64,000 nucleotides of DNA from Paraclostridium dentum (GTDB taxonomy: Bacteria > Bacillota > Clostridia > Peptostreptococcales > Peptostreptococcaceae): contig NZ_WIPK01000001.1 of NCBI RefSeq assembly GCF_012922555.1, positions 372,001 to 436,000 on the forward strand, written 5' to 3'. Under the pieces are notes generated by a model. The model searched no databases. It saw only the letters and a list, made by a program, of their open reading frames with translations, and was not told the origin of the DNA. Each line of letters begins with the position of its first letter. Positions within the stretch are counted from its first letter, which is position 1. Made by a program: the position numbers and the translations under genes. Positions 61,984-64,000 of this stretch are shown here, piece by piece.

Positions 61984-63415
61984 ATGCTGTTTCTATATCG
62001 TTATCGTTACTGTCGTCTTTGTCTTGCCAACATTCACAACCTACTAAACCATCTATTGATGAAGATTTAAATATAGGCTCCTTTATGCCAGATTTTTTTT
62101 GATTAGTATAATCTTTAAGTGCTAAGAATGCAAATTTGCTAAGCTTAGCTATTGCAAATAGGTTTATAATAGCCATTAATGCCATAAATAAATCCCCTAA
62201 ATTCCACACTATATCTACTGCAGTTAAAGAACCGAATATAACCATACCTACAACAGCTACTCTATAAGTAGATAATAAAGTTTTACTACCACTTATAAAT
62301 TCTATATTAGATTGACCATAGTAGTAATTACCAACTATTGAACTAAATGCGAATAAGAATATACAAACTGCTATAAAGTAATTTCCTATAGAACCTATTT
62401 GTGATGATAATGCGTATTGAGTTAATTGTATACCTGATAAATTAGATGTTGCATAATCACCACAAGTTAATATTATAAATGCAGTACAACTACATATAAC
62501 TATAGTATCTGTGAAAACACCAAGTGCTTGTATTAAACCTTGGCTAACTGGGTGAGAAGTCGTTGCAGTAGCTGCAGCATTAGGGGCACTACCCATACCA
62601 GCTTCATTAGAGAATAGACCTCTTTTTATACCCATAAGCATAGTGGCTCCTAACCCACCACCTGCTATAGCTTGTAATCCAAATGCATTTTCCATTATAA
62701 GTGTAAATATCTCAGGTAGGTTTTGTATATTTAGTAAGATAACAACCATTGCTACTAAAATATATGCAACTGCAAATATAGGAACTATAACTTCTGAAAT
62801 TTTTGCAACTCTGTGAACTCCTCCAAATATTACAACAGTTGTTAAAACAGCAAGTAATATACCCATGATAGATTTATCAATACCAAAAGCTGATTGGAAA
62901 GCTTGAGCAACTGTATTTGATTGTATTGCATTAAATACAAATCCGAAACTTACTGTTATAAGTACAGAGAAAACAATACTCATAAATTTGTTGTTAAGTC
63001 CTTTTTCTATATAATATGCAGGACCACCTCTAAACCCATCGCCATCTTTAACTTTATATATTTGCGCAAGAGTAGACTCAACAAAACTAGAAGCACCACC
63101 TATTAAAGCTACAAGCCACATCCAAAATACTGCACCAGGGCCTCCTAAAGTAATAGCTATAGCAATACCGGCTATATTACCAGTACCAACTCTTGAAGCT
63201 GTACTTATACAAAAGGCTTGAAAAGATGATATTTGCCCTTTTTTCTTGTTAGTGCTAGAGGCACCTAAAAGTTTAATCATTTCTTTAAAGTATCTAAATT
63301 GTACAAAGTTACTTTTTAAAGTAAAATACACTCCTAGAACTAATAGTAAAGCAATTAAAACATAAGACCATAAAAAGTCATTTAATGATAAAACTATATC
63401 ATTTAAAATACTCAA
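61982..63415 (-). CDS. Sodium:alanine symporter (AGCS family)
   Basis: 477 residues, about 10-11 helices. AGCS signatures include STASRVGTGNIAGIAIAITL, GPGAVFWMWLVALIGGASS, GGPAYYIEKGL and GLFSNEAGMGSAPNAAAT. It brings in alanine or glycine with sodium. The start is a TTG at 63415, about six bases after AGGAGGGA. The C-terminal tail is Asp-rich and cytoplasmic. Confidence 0.93.
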   Translation of the reverse strand: MSILNDIVLSLNDFLWSYVLIALLLVLGVYFTLKSNFVQFRYFKEMIKLLGASSTNKKKGQISSFQAFCISTASRVGTGNIAGIAIAITLGGPGAVFWMWLVALIGGASSFVESTLAQIYKVKDGDGFRGGPAYYIEKGLNNKFMSIVFSVLITVSFGFVFNAIQSNTVAQAFQSAFGIDKSIMGILLAVLTTVVIFGGVHRVAKISEVIVPIFAVAYILVAMVVILLNIQNLPEIFTLIMENAFGLQAIAGGGLGATMLMGIKRGLFSNEAGMGSAPNAAATATTSHPVSQGLIQALGVFTDTIVICSCTAFIILTCGDYATSNLSGIQLTQYALSSQIGSIGNYFIAVCIFLFAFSSIVGNYYYGQSNIEFISGSKTLLSTYRVAVVGMVIFGSLTAVDIVWNLGDLFMALMAIINLFAIAKLSKFAFLALKDYTNQKKSGIKEPIFKSSSIDGLVGCECWQDKDDSNDNDIETA

Positions 63416-63495
63416 ATAAATCCCTCCTAATATAAAAATAATTTATTGAATTCTTGAAAAAGAAATTTTCTGAATTAAATTATGCATTTTTAAAA

Positions 63496-63524
63496 ATTAT
63501 ATAATGAAATTTGAAATAAATCAA
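63496..63524 (-). promoter_or_regulatory. Sigma-A promoter of the alanine symporter gene
   Basis: On the minus strand TTGATT, 17 bases, TATAAT, about 80 bases before the TTG start. Confidence 0.65.
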
Positions 63525-63548
63525 CAAGAAAAATACTTGAAAAATAAA

Positions 63549-63562
63549 GAAAAACGTTATCT
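63549..63562. promoter_or_regulatory. Candidate CcpA catabolite-response element
   Basis: The segment GAAAAACGTTATCT matches 11 of 14 positions of the TGAAARCGYTWWCA consensus, including the central CG. It lies between an amino-acid symporter and a PTS gene, where CcpA control would make sense. Confidence 0.35.
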
Positions 63563-63731
63563 AAAGTAAAAAATAAATGAATGAGAGATAAATAAAATTG
63601 CAAAAAGGTATTGAATCTAATTGAAATAAAGAAGGGGTTTTAGTATTTTACTTAACAAAATAATGAATATATATATATATAATTGCAAAAAATAAATTGA
63701 GAAAAAGTTATCCTAATATAAATAAAATAAC

Positions 63732-63760
63732 TTGATTCTACAAAAAAATAATTATATAAT
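63732..63760 (+). promoter_or_regulatory. Sigma-A promoter of the PTS IIA gene
   Basis: TTGATT, a 17-base spacer and a perfect TATAAT, about 72 bases before the ATG at 63833. Confidence 0.7.
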
Positions 63761-63832
63761 AATATATGTAATTAAATTGAATTTAATTTTATTGTTTGTG
63801 AAAACGTAATTTAATGCTAAGGAGTGTAGAAA

Positions 63833-64000
63833 ATGGGCTTATTTGATATATTTAAAAAATCAAAAAATGAAGAACAAGTTAAAGGAATAGTATCACCTAC
63901 AAATGGAGAACTATTAGATATAACTAAAGTACCAGACGAGGTTTTTTCAACTAAGATGATGGGTGATGGATTTGCAATGAAGTCATCTGATGGAATAATC
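63833..64000 (+). CDS. PTS glucose-type IIA component, truncated by window end
   Basis: The first 56 residues are present: an amphipathic start MGLFDIFKKSKNEEQ, then VKGIVSPTNGELLDITKVPDEVFS and KMMGDGFAMKSSDG, which match the N-terminal beta strands of EIIA(Glc)/Crr. The phosphorylated histidine lies beyond the window. As a stand-alone IIA it would deliver phosphate from HPr to one or more sugar IICB proteins. AAGGAG precedes the ATG. Confidence 0.88.
   Translation, partial: MGLFDIFKKSKNEEQVKGIVSPTNGELLDITKVPDEVFSTKMMGDGFAMKSSDGII

Larger units (their letters stand above)
63416..63832. other. 417-base intergenic region with divergent promoters
   Basis: No ORF is supported. It holds one promoter for each of the flanking divergent genes (63496-63524 minus, 63732-63760 plus), a candidate catabolite-response element at 63549-63562 and otherwise A/T-rich sequence with a short AT dinucleotide run near 63669-63681. 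Confidence 0.6.

Noticed and set aside
63669-63681. Short AT dinucleotide run as a functional repeat
   Set aside because: Only about six units in very A/T-rich sequence; expected by chance.

Overview
The window is about 64 kb of very AT-rich chromosome from an anaerobic, spore-forming, amino-acid-fermenting Firmicute. I infer a member of Peptostreptococcaceae (Paraclostridium, Paeniclostridium, Romboutsia or Clostridioides type). The grounds are a complete lysine-to-butyrate fermentation operon, spore genes (a CotE-type peroxiredoxin/chitinase fusion, PdaA, a SpoIVB-type S55 peptidase), strong purine-rich ribosome binding sites, frequent TTG/GTG starts and gene families typical of that group. 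I see no insertion sequence, prophage, CRISPR array, tRNA or rRNA.

Region 1 (1-2155): the 5' part of a membrane protein, a small DMT-type permease and a LysR regulator. Region 2 (2384-18159): a single-direction lysine fermentation operon, in the order thiolase, acyl-CoA dehydrogenase, EtfB, EtfA, kal, kce, butyryl-CoA:acetoacetate CoA-transferase subunits, kdd, kamA, a P-loop protein, a MutS-like ATPase, kamD, kamE and an NhaC-family carrier. Together these import lysine, isomerise it twice, oxidise and cleave it, deaminate 3-aminobutyryl-CoA, reduce crotonyl-CoA and recover acetyl-CoA. The MutS-like gene has an anomalous 5' end (ATT where ATG is expected, and a reading-frame break).

Region 3 (18319-33264): mostly single genes with their own terminators. 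They are a Dph6-like PP-loop ATPase, an S55 peptidase, a secreted PHP metallohydrolase, a Na/Pi cotransporter, two unknown proteins, PdaA, pyridoxamine kinase, a Na/Ca exchanger, a double-cubane-cluster reductase with its activator ATPase, a second NhaC carrier under a lysine riboswitch, and CotE.

Region 4 (33408-44580): an accessory stretch rich in repeat proteins. It holds a small membrane protein, a PP2C phosphatase, two single-pass TPR-type proteins, a WG-repeat protein, LrgA/LrgB, a YitT protein, a MORN-repeat protein, a CAP-domain protein, a polysaccharide deacetylase and two small proteins. The PP2C/TPR/WG/MORN group is the part least explained by known systems.

Region 5 (44693-64000): housekeeping. 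A folate operon (pabA, pabB, pabC, a nucleotidyltransferase-like gene, folE, folP, folB, folK, a DAHP synthase) is followed by dnaG-rpoD-trmK-Nif3, a zinc-ribbon membrane protein with a zinc-ribbon partner, murJ, class III fructose-1,6-bisphosphatase, an alanine/sodium symporter (minus strand) and the start of a PTS IIA(Glc) protein cut by the window end. All functional names rest on reading motifs and family resemblance; no database search was run.
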